DNA of 64,000 nucleotides, from the NCBI RefSeq assembly GCF_000972845.2, contig NC_040016.1, positions 9,630,701 through 9,694,700 of the forward strand. Reading direction: 5' to 3'. The DNA comes from Larimichthys crocea (Eukaryota; Chordata; Actinopteri; Sciaenidae). Positions 50,034 to 58,602 of this stretch are shown here, one piece after another. The notes beneath the pieces were generated by a model. It did no database searches. It saw only the letters and a list, made by a program, of their open reading frames with translations, and had not been told where the DNA came from. Position 1 is the first letter of the stretch, and each line of letters starts with the position of its first letter. A program made the translations under genes and the position numbers.

Positions 50034-50055
50034 AATAAAATAATATATATAAAAA
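49965..50055. repeat. AT-dinucleotide palindrome tract
   Basis: Nearly pure AT/TA dinucleotides with a palindromic centre at TTAA (49992-49995). It is self-complementary over tens of bases. Confidence 0.9.
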
Positions 50056-50249
50056 TATATACAAGCTAAAGACATCCAAGAAAAGACAGTGACATGTCTG
50101 GAAGGTATAAATAATATAAATATGGCGGTATGAACAGAATGAACAGTATCTGTGTGGAAATATGGCACAGTATGAATTATCAGTATAAATATAATTATGG
50201 AAGTATACACAGTATTTCACATTACGTGTTGCATTCAATTTATTTTGCT

Positions 50250-50700
50250 CTGCCACATTGTTTGTAGTTGGAGATGATGCTTTTATTCTGAAGGATCCGG
50301 TGGTCGGAAGTTGGACGTGCCGAGCGGAAGCAGCATGTCTCCTCCTCGTGTTTGACAGGTTGGTGTTTCATACAAACTGACTCTTTGACGCCTGATAGTA
50401 ACTCCTGTGAGCTCAGCACACAAACACGCTTCATAACACGGCGGCAGTCTAACATGTAAAAGCCGGATCAGTGACGTCAGCGTGTTTGTTTTGTTTTTAT
50501 TTGAACTTTTTTTTTTTTTAGCTCCTCAAAGCTAACGTTAGCCGGCTGAGTTAACTGCTGCTGTCACAGATCTGTCCACAGTGTTGAATTAAACATGTGC
50601 TCACATGCAGATGTTCTTTAAAATAGCATGCATGCCTGAAAATGTGAATATGTGCAGCACTGACTGACTCTGAATGTCTCTCTCTCTCTTGTCCTTTAGG
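50250..50700 (+). promoter_or_regulatory. thumpd3: thumpd3 promoter and 5' leader region
   Basis: Contains a full palindromic CRE, TGACGTCA, at 50472-50479 and an ETS-like AGCGGAAGC near 50326. No TATA box is evident. A pyrimidine-rich tract and TTTAG end at 50699, so translation probably starts in the second exon, with a short untranslated exon somewhere in 50400-50600. The first exon donor was not identified. Confidence 0.5.
50472..50479. promoter_or_regulatory. Full palindromic CRE (CREB/ATF site)
   Basis: Exact TGACGTCA, about 300 bp upstream of the thumpd3 start codon. Regulation by CREB/ATF is inferred from the motif. Confidence 0.55.
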
Positions 50701-50775
50701 TGTAAACACTGAGCTTGTGCACACACATCTTTTATATCCATCTCTGGGTCCAGCACACACACACATATACACACC

Positions 50776-51036
50776 ATGTCCTCCCAGGAAGATGGTGCAG
50801 CAGAGCAGCCAGGCCCTGACACCACCATGGGACCATCCATCTCTTCTTCCTCCTCCTCCCTTGAGAGTGACGCCACCACCGGGGACATCATCACTGTCAC
50901 CATCGGGGCAACCGTGCCCACAGGGTTCGAGCACACCGCCGCAGAGGAGGTCAAGGAGAAGATTGGGGTCGACGCGCGTATAAGCAAAGATCGTGGACGT
51001 ATATACTTTCCAATAAGCACTGACAAGCTTTTCCAG
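50776..51036 (+). CDS. thumpd3: thumpd3 coding exon 1
   Basis: 261 nt, residues 1-87, from MSSQEDGAAEQ to STDKLFQ. It includes the conserved TIGATVPTGFE and SKDRGRIYF. Donor GTATGA at 51037. The untranslated part of the exon probably begins at 50700 after TTTAG. Confidence 0.94.
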
Positions 51037-54000
51037 GTATGAAACTTGGAGATTGATGTGTTAATTTGTTTTGCCTGGAGCAGAAAACCTGCATCTAAAA
51101 TGCACTTCCCTCACTGTAGGTCCATCTTCTGAGGTCTGTGGACAACCTGTTTGTCGTGGTTGAGGAATATGATGATTACCAGTTCAAACAATCAAAGGTA
51201 ACACTTCCTGCAGGCTTCATTCTGTCGGAGCTGATTTATCATCGAGCTAATAAACTCTTTGTTCACAGGAGGAGACTTTGACGGAGTTGCAGCAGCTTGC
51301 CTCCAAGCTGCCTTGGACTAATGCCTTAGAGGTTTGGAAACTAAATCGCACCCTAAAAAAGAAGAAGGGTTACCGGAAAGGAGGAAACGGCACCAAAGTC
51401 AAGCCTAATGGTGAGTCCGCTGATGCGGCTGTGGCCGACACCGAGCAGCAAGAGCCACCCGAAGCGAAAGCCACCTCTGCCGAAAGCCAGGCGAAGACGG
51501 AGAGCGCGCCCGAGGCGGAGTCCAGCCAGCAAGACTCGGGGGAGGCAGCGCCTGAGGCCAAAGTCATGAAATTTCGCGTGACGTGCAACAGAGCCGGCGA
51601 CAAACACAGCTTCTCCTCTAACGAGGCCGCCAGAGACTTTGGCGGGGCCGTGCAAGAGTTCTTTCAGTGGAAGGCTGACATGACCAAGTTTGACATAGAG
51701 GTGGGTGTTCGTGTTCAGACTAGACTGACTCAAAGTGAATACCGTCACATCACACAAGCCAAAGAAAACTCTGGCTGTTCAAATTGCAAAGGATAACCCG
51801 AATAGTTGGCTTAAGGAGTGACAAAAGAAACAATAACAGAACAGTGATGTCAAACTTTCCGTGATGTTAATCTACTCATGTTATGTCACTGGCTAAAAAA
51901 AAGAAGTGCTCCAGCATTGTATCAAATGCTGAATGTGATGTTTTGGAAAGTCATAATGATCCGTAGCCAAGTCTCTTGACATATTGAACTGGTTGGTAGG
52001 AGGAGTCATGTAAACTAAATCGGTTTTAAATCCTCGTTGGAAACATGTTGACGTAATGAGTAAATTGCAAGACCTGCAACAAACCATCATTTTCATCATC
52101 GATTAAAATCTGCAGATCAGTTTTTCAATTAAAAAGTTCATTATATATAAAATAGTCGACAATGGTCATCTCAAAGTTCTCAAAACAGTCCAAGAAAAAA
52201 ATAAAACCTCAGTTTACAATCATATATGACAAAAAAAAAACCCAAAACACCCAATGTTCAAATCAAATGTTGCATTGTTGCTTTAAATATTGCTGAAACA
52301 AAAAAAAAGTGTGGATTGTGATCACATACTGTATGTTCCTGTAGGTGTTACTAAACATACACAATGTAGAGGTGGTGATCGGCATCGCGCTCACGGAAGA
52401 GAGCCTCCACAGGAGAAACATCAGTCACTTTGGACCCACCACCCTGCGCTCGACCTTGTGCTACGGAATGCTCAGGTAACTCTATGACTCTCTTTTCACC
52501 TGGTACACAGGTACACCATGTCATCCTGATGAGCTTACACTGTTCAGCTCAAATGATACTTTCCGCCTTTTGTGTAGCCACACACAGCCTGACCTAAATC
52601 CTGTCGTAAAAAGCCAGAGTGGATTTTTGTTTGCAGCTTTTTTTTTATGAATGTGAACACTTAAGTAAAGCACATTTCAAAACAACTGAGGTTGACCAAA
52701 GCGCTGTACAGGTTAATGCATATAATTAACATATAATACATATAATACCATAATTACAGAAGGTTAAGATAAATGCTAAGATATTAAAACTTGGTTAAAA
52801 GGGAGAAAAGGTTTTTAGGGAGGATTTAAAAACCTCAAATGATCCAGCAGATCGGATGTGCCAGGGCAACTTATTCCAGAGCCTAGGGGTCTACACATAT
52901 GTACATATGCAATGTAGCAAACAACAGAAGTGCGTGCATGTCCACCTGCACATTTATATAGAAAAAAAGTTGAGCTCGTCTTTTTGTTTGTAACCGCTTA
53001 TCCTCATCAGGGTCACGGTAGGGCTGGAGCCTATCCCAGCTCGTTTTGTTAATATTTTATTATTTAAATCCGATTTTATTTCAAATTGGCTGAATGATTT
53101 GGTTTCAACAAGTTTGTTGTGTGTGTGCCATGATGACAATGCAATGATGGGATCAATTACCTAAAACCAGGTCATGGAGGAAGGAGGAAGGGTTGGTGAT
53201 GAGAATACTGCCCAGCTGCAACCAAAGACTCACACCTAACGCCAGATAAATTCATTTTCCTGCCTCGACTCACACAAATAGACAAACATGAGGCAACACA
53301 GTTTAGGCGAGGTAGACCTGCATGTCCTGAAGGATTGAACATAACCAATACTGGTAACCTAGCCAAGAGAAACTCTTCTGAGTTCAGATAAATCTGCAAT
53401 TCACTCATTGTTTGTTATAAGGCGTAACCAAATAGACATCAACAATAGCAACTCTGCTTGGTAACAATTCCAATGAAGTAACTTGCATAATTAACAATAC
53501 AGATACAGAACAGGTTTGAACTGGAGTAGTGGGAGGTTGTTAACGGATTTCTGAGTAATTTCTGTGGGAGACAATGATTTATTGAGACAGCTGGTCTATA
53601 TATGTAAGAGTCATTAATTCATTAGTCCATTTCGACACACTGTATACTACCACCTGTCCCAAGTTCCTCTTATCAAGTCATATTGCAAATTATTGTTTCT
53701 CCCCAGATTCATTAAGTATATGATGATAAACTTGTACAAGTATACGTTTCAAGTATCAGGTCCTTTTCCTTGGAACTTATGCGGGTAATTCGTGACAGCT
53801 GTGCAAAGACAAACAAATCATAACAATGCAGTGACTTGAAACTCAAGTATCCAACTGTTACGCCGCTGGTTACGGTTTCAGTTGTGTCTTAATTAAGTGA
53901 ATGGCAGACAACAATGTTTGGGGTGACATGCAATACAGTAGATGTAAATAATGGGTGTAATGTAAACTGCAGTAGGGCAGCGCTGTTCAGTAATAGAACC

Positions 54001-56418
54001 ACGTCGTGTTTAGAGAGTTGCGTACAGCGTTCTGGCAGGCCAAAAAGTCACAAATATTCTAGTTTTAAGAAGGTGTGACTGGACAGTAAAAATGTATGTG
54101 CTATGTAAATCTGCAGGGGAAGTTTTAGAAGCAGTCATTCAGGCATGTTTTTGCATTTTTCTTGGGTACTAGGTTGGGGGCATCTGAGGAGAAGAACAGC
54201 AGAACTGGTGGATGCTTTTTGTTGACATGCATAAAATAATAAAAAATACACAATCGTGTTGCATTGGTGTTATGCTCATATATTCTGTTGTCTGTTGACA
54301 GGCTGTGTAAACCTCAGGCATCAGATATAATACTTGATCCAATGTGCGGGACCGGAGCTATACCGTTGGAGGTGAGACGCAACTTCTGTACCTAGACCAC
54401 AATATTCTTACAATACGATTATAAGTTTAGCTTAGAAAAATAAAAACATGAAGTGCAAAGACAAAACAGTGTATATGTTAAAACCCTCTCTAAAAACCTC
54501 ATGATGAGACACTACGCATCATTACACTGCATGATGCTGCACCACGCTGCATTACTGCCACTGATGATGTCTCATTACTTTGAGGAAACCACAGACTGAA
54601 GACTTCAAGTGTGAAATAACACACAGAGTACTCTAATAAATATTTTCATTGCGGTGAGTTTACAGTGACCGTGCCTTATCTATGTAAATAACTTAGCTTA
54701 TCTCGCCACTTCTTATCCGAAACTATAAACATTTCTTAAGTGTCATGTTTTTTCAGACTATAACTGATCTCTGATTACATTTCCGTCACTGCACGGGATT
54801 ATTTTCACAGCATACTGGGCTTGCGCTGTTGATGTAGAAGTGGTGAGATCACAGCATGCGGGTTTTCTATAATAAATAACAAAACCACTACTAATTGTAT
54901 AATGTTCTTCTCCAGGGAGCCATTGAATTTAACAGTTCATTCTACGTCGCCGGTGACAACTATGACATGGCAGTTAACCGCACAGTGAATAATATATGTC
55001 ACATCCAGAAACGGAGGGCAGACAAGGGCAGGTGAGAGTGGAACAGCTGAACATCTCATTGAGAGGTAGTTTTTTTTTTTTGTGTGTGTGTAGTTGATGA
55101 TCATCATAATGATTTCAAACCATTGTCGAATCCTTTTCAAACAGTGCACCTGGATTGCCCATTGACACAGTGCGTTGGGATCTGTGCAATTTACCCATCA
55201 GGACCAGCTCTGTTGACATAATCATCACTGACATGCCCTTTGGGAAGAGGTACCATAATAATAGTCGTGTTTAGTACAGTACAGGCTTTATTTTTGACAG
55301 AGACAGCTGAAGAGTGACATGAATATGGGGAGAGAGAGAGAGATGGGAATGACATGCAGCATGTCGGATTCAAACATGATGTAAAAGCCCTTGTACTGCA
55401 TGTGTGTGTGTCTGGGTTAAAATGCATGTAAAATAAAAATAGAGTGTAAAAAGAATTTCCCCGTCGTTGGATAAATAAAGTATATCATCTTCTTCTTCTA
55501 AAATGTTTCCTTTGTTTTCTTACAGAATGGGCTCTAGGAAGAAGAACTGGGACCTTTACCCTTCATGTCTGAGAGAAATGGCCCGTGTGTGCAGACCAGG
55601 CTCAGGCAAGGCTGTCTTGTTAACGCAGGACAAGAAATGCTTTTCCAAGGTAACTGTAACTCCCATGCAAATTAGACTTCTTTTGAAATTTCACAAAAAA
55701 TCTCTCCCAGTGCAAGTCCTGTCCTGCCATCGTCATTACTCATAATGATTCACAGTTTATTTGGATGTATACCCGGCAGCATATGCAACACAACGGACCG
55801 CCTATTAGGGATACAACAAATTCCTTCTTCAGTAGCTTTATTATTCAGAAAGTGGCACCTAACTTACACCAATAAACACGTAGGACAGTGACCAATGATC
55901 TGTCACGATCTGCACTGTTGTAACGACGCAGGGTATAGGTGCTGCTTTTATCCAGCAATAATGAATAGAATAAAGTACAGGTAGTTGTGACTATAGTTAT
56001 AAACGGTGATGTGGTACAAGAACAGGTCGATGGACTTGCTCGGCTAATAATTGTTCTAATAACATGTCATTAACGGCTGATCGAGGCTCGTGTGCAGCTG
56101 CAACCTACACGTCCTCTAAAGCTTATGGAGGCGTGTAGCAGGACAATACACGATATAAGTGCCTTGTTGAACCTCAGGTAGCCTGAGATAGAGGCGTGTC
56201 CAGATTAAATTAAGTGGTGCACAGTGTGTACAACCTGTTTCCATGGGTCTAAAAATAATTCATTTAAACAAACTTGTTTTTGTTGCCAGTTCCCAGCCAG
56301 CAGTGGCCATCCTGTAAGCCTCAACAACTCGCTCACTACAGTCACCCTCTGCCAGTCGGTTTGCGTCGTGCTGCTATACTTTCTGTTAAAGCAGACGGCT
56401 AAAGCATAATGTGTGTAC

Positions 56419-56484
<66 letters not shown>

Positions 56485-57371
56485 ACGTGTGCATAAATGA
56501 GAGGCATTTTTATGGCAGTTACAGTCTAGATGTAATAGGAGTAGCCAAAATGTGTAACATCCTTTTATCACGGGCACTCCTACGCTCATAGCAAAGCAAA
56601 GACGGTCCAAACGAGGAATTGAATCTGTCCTAATAAAAAATTAGAGAAGTGTGCTGTTCTCAAATTGACTTATGACCAAGAAACTTCCTAACAGTTGGTG
56701 CTAATAAAAAGGAGTGGATATCATAAGTTTAACACTGCGACATTCGAGCTTTCCCAAATTTGTTTAAATTCAAATAATCTGCTGACAGTTATAGCCTCCT
56801 TCATTGAGGCATTATCCCAAGTTGTGTTCTATGGAAATTGAATACGACAAACTTTAAATTGCTGTCGTCGTTACTTTCCCCTGCCATTAAGTTTGATTGT
56901 TTATAAGTGCCATTTATCCAGCTCTCCATCAAGTTTAAACAACCGAATGTGGTCCTGCTTTTAAAAGCTCGCATGCCGAATCACTTTATCCTCAGATATT
57001 CTCCAAATAATCCTTTATACTCTTGAGTGGGTTTTAACTCGGCTCAGTCATCATGGAAAAAGATGTTTAGCAGCTGTATTTGTCTAAGCAAAGATCTCGT
57101 TTTAGACAAAACAAATGTCTCATTTGTTAGTCTGTCCTGACATCATTTACGTTGGCTCCAGGCCATCTCAAGGATGGGAGGACTGTGGAGGAAGCTGCAC
57201 ACTGTTTGGGTCAACGTCGGGGGTTTACATGCCGGGGTCTACCTCCTCAAGCGGACCGGGGCTGTGTTTGGCCAAACTCCGGAGGATGTGTATGAATCAC
57301 GAGGAACGGTCAACGCACAAGGGGATGAGAAGGACGATAAGGAGCTCTCCGAAGTCACATCCGGCGTTTAA
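50776..57371 (+). CDS. thumpd3: THUMP domain-containing protein 3, tRNA (guanosine-N2)-methyltransferase (complete)
   Basis: Family knowledge: THUMPD3 with TRMT112 methylates guanosine at N2 in tRNAs (m2G at position 6 and related sites) using S-adenosylmethionine. Seen here: nine coding exons join in frame to 508 codons plus stop, close to the human 507 residues. Order: a divergent Ser-rich N terminus (1-35); ferredoxin-like/THUMP region with VTIGATVPTGFEHTAAEEVK (about 40-290), interrupted by an Ala/Glu/Lys-rich linker (about 150-210); then a Rossmann methyltransferase with the SAM motif LDPMCGTGAIPLE (312-324), acidic GD at 337-338, and catalytic-region TDMPFGKRMGSRKKNW (391-406). The start ATG has A at -3. 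It is head to head with srgap3 and tandem with ptgis. No disruption found. Confidence 0.96.
51120..51197 (+). CDS. thumpd3: thumpd3 coding exon 2
   Basis: 78 nt, residues 88-113: VHLLRSVDNLFVVVEEYDDY then QFKQSK. Acceptor CTGTAG, donor GTAACA. The intron before it is only 83 bp. Confidence 0.95.
51269..51700 (+). CDS. thumpd3: thumpd3 coding exon 3 (THUMP with charged linker)
   Basis: 432 nt, residues 114-257. The conserved starts and ends (LASKLPWTNALEVWKLN; FRVTCNRAGDKHSFSSNEAA, ADMTKFDIE) flank a fast-evolving Ala/Glu/Gln-rich linker with no obvious counterpart in human. Acceptor TTCACAG, donor GTGGGT at 51701. Confidence 0.95.
51701..52344 (+). other. thumpd3: thumpd3 intron between coding exons 3 and 4
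   Basis: 644 bp of AT-rich sequence with A-homopolymers. Nothing else was recognised. Confidence 0.7.
52345..52475 (+). CDS. thumpd3: thumpd3 coding exon 4
   Basis: 131 nt, residues 258-301: VLLNIHNVEVVIGIALTEES then LHRRNISHFGPTTLRSTLCY. Acceptor CTGTAG, donor GTAACT at 52476. This is the end of THUMP and entry to the methyltransferase fold. Confidence 0.95.
52660..52895 (+). repeat. Interspersed teleost repeat
   Basis: Phrases AAAGCACATTTCAAAACAAC, TGACCAAAGCGCTGTACAGG and CCAGGGCAACTTATTCCAGA followed by GCCTAGGG recall a dispersed fish repeat. Family name unknown to me. Confidence 0.5.
52985..53045 (+). repeat. LINE/SINE 3'-end-like fragment
   Basis: TAACCGCTTATCCTCATCAG then GGTCACGGTAGGGCTGGAGC and CTATCCCAGCTCG. 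Sense-orientation counterpart of 11465-11585. Confidence 0.65.
53169..53300 (-). repeat. Right arm of 132-bp inverted repeat
   Basis: Reverse-complement partner of 49697-49828, located inside thumpd3 intron 5. It begins AGGTCATGGAGGAAGGAGGA and ends GAGGCAACACA. Sequence on either side does not continue the match. Confidence 0.93.
54302..54371 (+). CDS. thumpd3: thumpd3 coding exon 5 (SAM motif I)
   Basis: 70 nt, residues 301-324: LCKPQASDIILDPMCGTGAI then PLE. DPMCGTG is the glycine loop that binds S-adenosylmethionine. Acceptor TTGACAG, donor GTGAGA. Confidence 0.95.
54372..54915 (+). other. thumpd3: thumpd3 intron between coding exons 5 and 6
   Basis: 544 bp, AT-rich. No feature recognised. 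Confidence 0.7.
54916..55031 (+). CDS. thumpd3: thumpd3 coding exon 6
   Basis: 116 nt, residues 325-362 plus two bases: GAIEFNSSFYVAGDNYDMAV then NRTVNNICHIQKRRADKG. The GD pair ends strand 2 and should contact SAM ribose. Acceptor TCTCCAG, donor GTGAGA. Confidence 0.94.
55145..55249 (+). CDS. thumpd3: thumpd3 coding exon 7 (catalytic region)
   Basis: 105 nt, residues 363-397 plus two bases: APGLPIDTVRWDLCNLPIRT then SSVDIIITDMPFGK. The DMPF quartet occupies the place of the (D/N)PP(F/Y)-type motif of N2-guanine methyltransferases; I recall DLPF in human THUMPD3. Acceptor AAACAG, donor GTACCA. Confidence 0.94.
55439..55500 (+). repeat. Retroposon tail-like segment
   Basis: AAGAATTTCCCCGTCGTTGG then ATAAATAAAGTATATCATCT and TCTTCTTCT resembles fish retroposon 3' ends of the form AATTTCCC...GGATTAATAAAGTAT plus a short tandem tail. 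Confidence 0.5.
55526..55649 (+). CDS. thumpd3: thumpd3 coding exon 8
   Basis: 124 nt, residues 398-439: MGSRKKNWDLYPSCLREMAR then VCRPGSGKAVLLTQDKKCFS. Acceptor CTTACAG, donor GTAACT. Confidence 0.95.
55650..57161 (+). other. thumpd3: thumpd3 last intron
   Basis: 1.5 kb intron. The only distinct element is the alternating purine-pyrimidine tract at 56409-56495. Confidence 0.7.
56409..56495. repeat. Alternating purine-pyrimidine tract (TG with GC core), 87 bp
   Basis: Uninterrupted purine/pyrimidine alternation: GTGTGTACGC, a long GT run, then GCGCGCGCGCACACGTGTGC. Favourable for Z-DNA. Confidence 0.93.
57162..57371 (+). CDS. thumpd3: thumpd3 coding exon 9 (last)
   Basis: 210 nt, residues 440-508 and stop TAA: AISRMGGLWRKLHTVWVNVG then GLHAGVYLLKRTGAVFG and a charged, divergent tail ending SEVTSGV. 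Acceptor GGCTCCAG. Confidence 0.93.
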   Translation, partial: AISRMGGLWRKLHTVWVNVGGLHAGVYLLKRTGAVFGQTPEDVYESRGTVNAQGDEKDDKELSEVTSGV

Positions 57372-57662
57372 GTTCTGAATTTATGTTTGGAGGCCATGTA
57401 GGTTAAACCTTTATTTATATTCCCTTAATTCAGGTTGTTTTAGTCAAGTGTGCCAAACTGCTTCAGTGTATCTGTTTTGTATTCCTCATTTGGTTTAATG
57501 TGACAATAACTGGAAAGAGGAAAAAAAAAAAGAAGCAATTTTCATGTTCAGCTCACATTTCATTTGTCATATTACTGTACAGAAACCTGCTCACGGTTGT
57601 TCCATTGCACACCTCAAACCTGCTGTGTCCACTTTACAGGCTCTGCACACTGACATCAGATT

Positions 57663-57668
57663 AATAAA
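57663..57668 (+). terminator. thumpd3: thumpd3 polyadenylation signal
   Basis: AATAAA 292 bp after the stop codon, followed within 30 bp by GT-rich text (CTGTTGTGCTT). The implied 3' UTR is about 310 nt. Confidence 0.75.
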
Positions 57669-57755
57669 GATTCAAACAGAATATCAGCTGTTGTGCTTAT
57701 TCATCACATGATACATACATGTGTGTTCAGTACAAGAACAAAGCCACCATGAGAG

Positions 57756-57788
<33 letters not shown>

Positions 57789-58535
57789 CGTGCGTGCGTG
57801 CGTGTGTGTGTGTGTGTGTGACGTGTGCTTCCCTCTATTTTCTTTGGTGTGTACCTGAGAGCCAGCACGACACAAGAACAGGTTTGTATCTTCCTTCAGT
57901 TCATCCATGTTGGACGTGCTGACCTTAGCGCAACACAGGTGCGCACACACGCAATACGAATGAATCTTATATTAGACAATATAGCAACAAATAAAAGGTG
58001 TGTGTGTGTGACTCAGTATATGTGACGGCAGCAAGTTTTGCAGAGATAAACTTACCCCATCCTTGCAGAAGACAATAATGCCGGAGGGTTTTCCCGAACA
58101 CGGAAAGATTCAGCAGTTTCCTTGAAAAGTTGAAAAAATATAAATAAATTAAGAGGAAACAAACAAAACAACAACAAAGTTAATTTAGATTTAATACCAG
58201 TTTAATAGAAGGACTGAACTACAGGTTACATATTGTACTGTGTAATGTTTTATTATATAGTATATAGTGTGTAAATATATATATATAGTTTTTCAGAGTC
58301 AAACATCTGCAACTTTAAAAAAAAAATTAATTATTTTTTTTGGGAATCTACATGTTTTGTCTGGCAGGAAATATGATAAGCTGAGCAGCTTGTAAATCGC
58401 GCAATAAGGGGAGAGGGAGGGGGGATTTCCCCGTGTCAATCAAAGTAATAATTACTCATGATGACACGTCGTTGTGGTGATGATGATGATGATGATGATG
58501 ATGAAGATGGAGGTGACGTAAGACGTGAGGCACCG
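57669..58535. other. Intergenic region between thumpd3 and ptgis
   Basis: About 0.9 kb containing the alternating tract at 57756-57820, AT-rich sequence, and a GATGAT repeat at about 58478-58503. No gene is called. An exon-like block on the minus strand near 58055-58119 is noted separately. Confidence 0.65.
57756..57820. repeat. Alternating purine-pyrimidine tract (TG with CG core), 65 bp
   Basis: A GT run, CGCGCGCGCG, GTGC units and GT again without a break in alternation. It lies between the thumpd3 polyadenylation signal and the ptgis promoter. Confidence 0.94.
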
Positions 58536-58542
58536 TATAAAA
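58514..58542 (+). promoter_or_regulatory. ptgis: ptgis core promoter: CRE-like site and TATA box
   Basis: TATAAAA at 58536-58542 lies 60 bp before the start codon, which implies initiation near 58566-58572 and a leader of about 30-40 nt. TGACGTAA, a CRE-like octamer, is at 58514-58521 just upstream. Confidence 0.65.
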
Positions 58543-58602
58543 CGTGACAAGTGAGGTTACTGCATTCACTCTGAGAGGCGGAGAAACGTAAACACACGCG
58601 AG

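Larger units (their letters stand above)
43576..50250. other. Intergenic region between srgap3 and thumpd3
   Basis: About 6.7 kb of mostly unique AT-rich sequence with no supported gene. It holds an AC microsatellite (43632-43654), two CTCF-like motifs (49011-49024, 49204-49217), a retroposon-like segment near 49441-49555, one arm of an inverted repeat (49697-49828) and an AT-dinucleotide palindrome tract (about 49965-50055). Confidence 0.7.
52476..54301 (+). other. thumpd3: thumpd3 intron between coding exons 4 and 5
   Basis: 1.8 kb. It holds a repeat-like block near 52660-52895 (AGTAAAGCACATTTCAAAAC, then CAACTTATTCCAGAGCCTAG), a retroposon end at 52985-53045 and the right arm of the inverted repeat. 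The rest is AT-rich and unrecognised. Confidence 0.7.

Noticed and set aside
49870..50256. 128-codon Tyr/Ile-rich open frame on the minus strand
   Set aside because: Product of the AT-dinucleotide tract; low complexity only.
50551..51026. Long open frames on the minus strand opposite thumpd3 coding exon 1
   Set aside because: Antisense to conserved coding sequence and leader; no homology seen.
51353..51757. 134-codon open frame on the minus strand opposite thumpd3 exon 3
   Set aside because: Antisense shadow of a GC-rich verified exon.
58055..58119. Possible U1-like snRNA reading (ACTTACCCC on the plus strand)
   Set aside because: The resemblance to the U1 5' end is limited to a few bases; no stem-loops or Sm site could be made out. 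Kept only as an exon-like curiosity.
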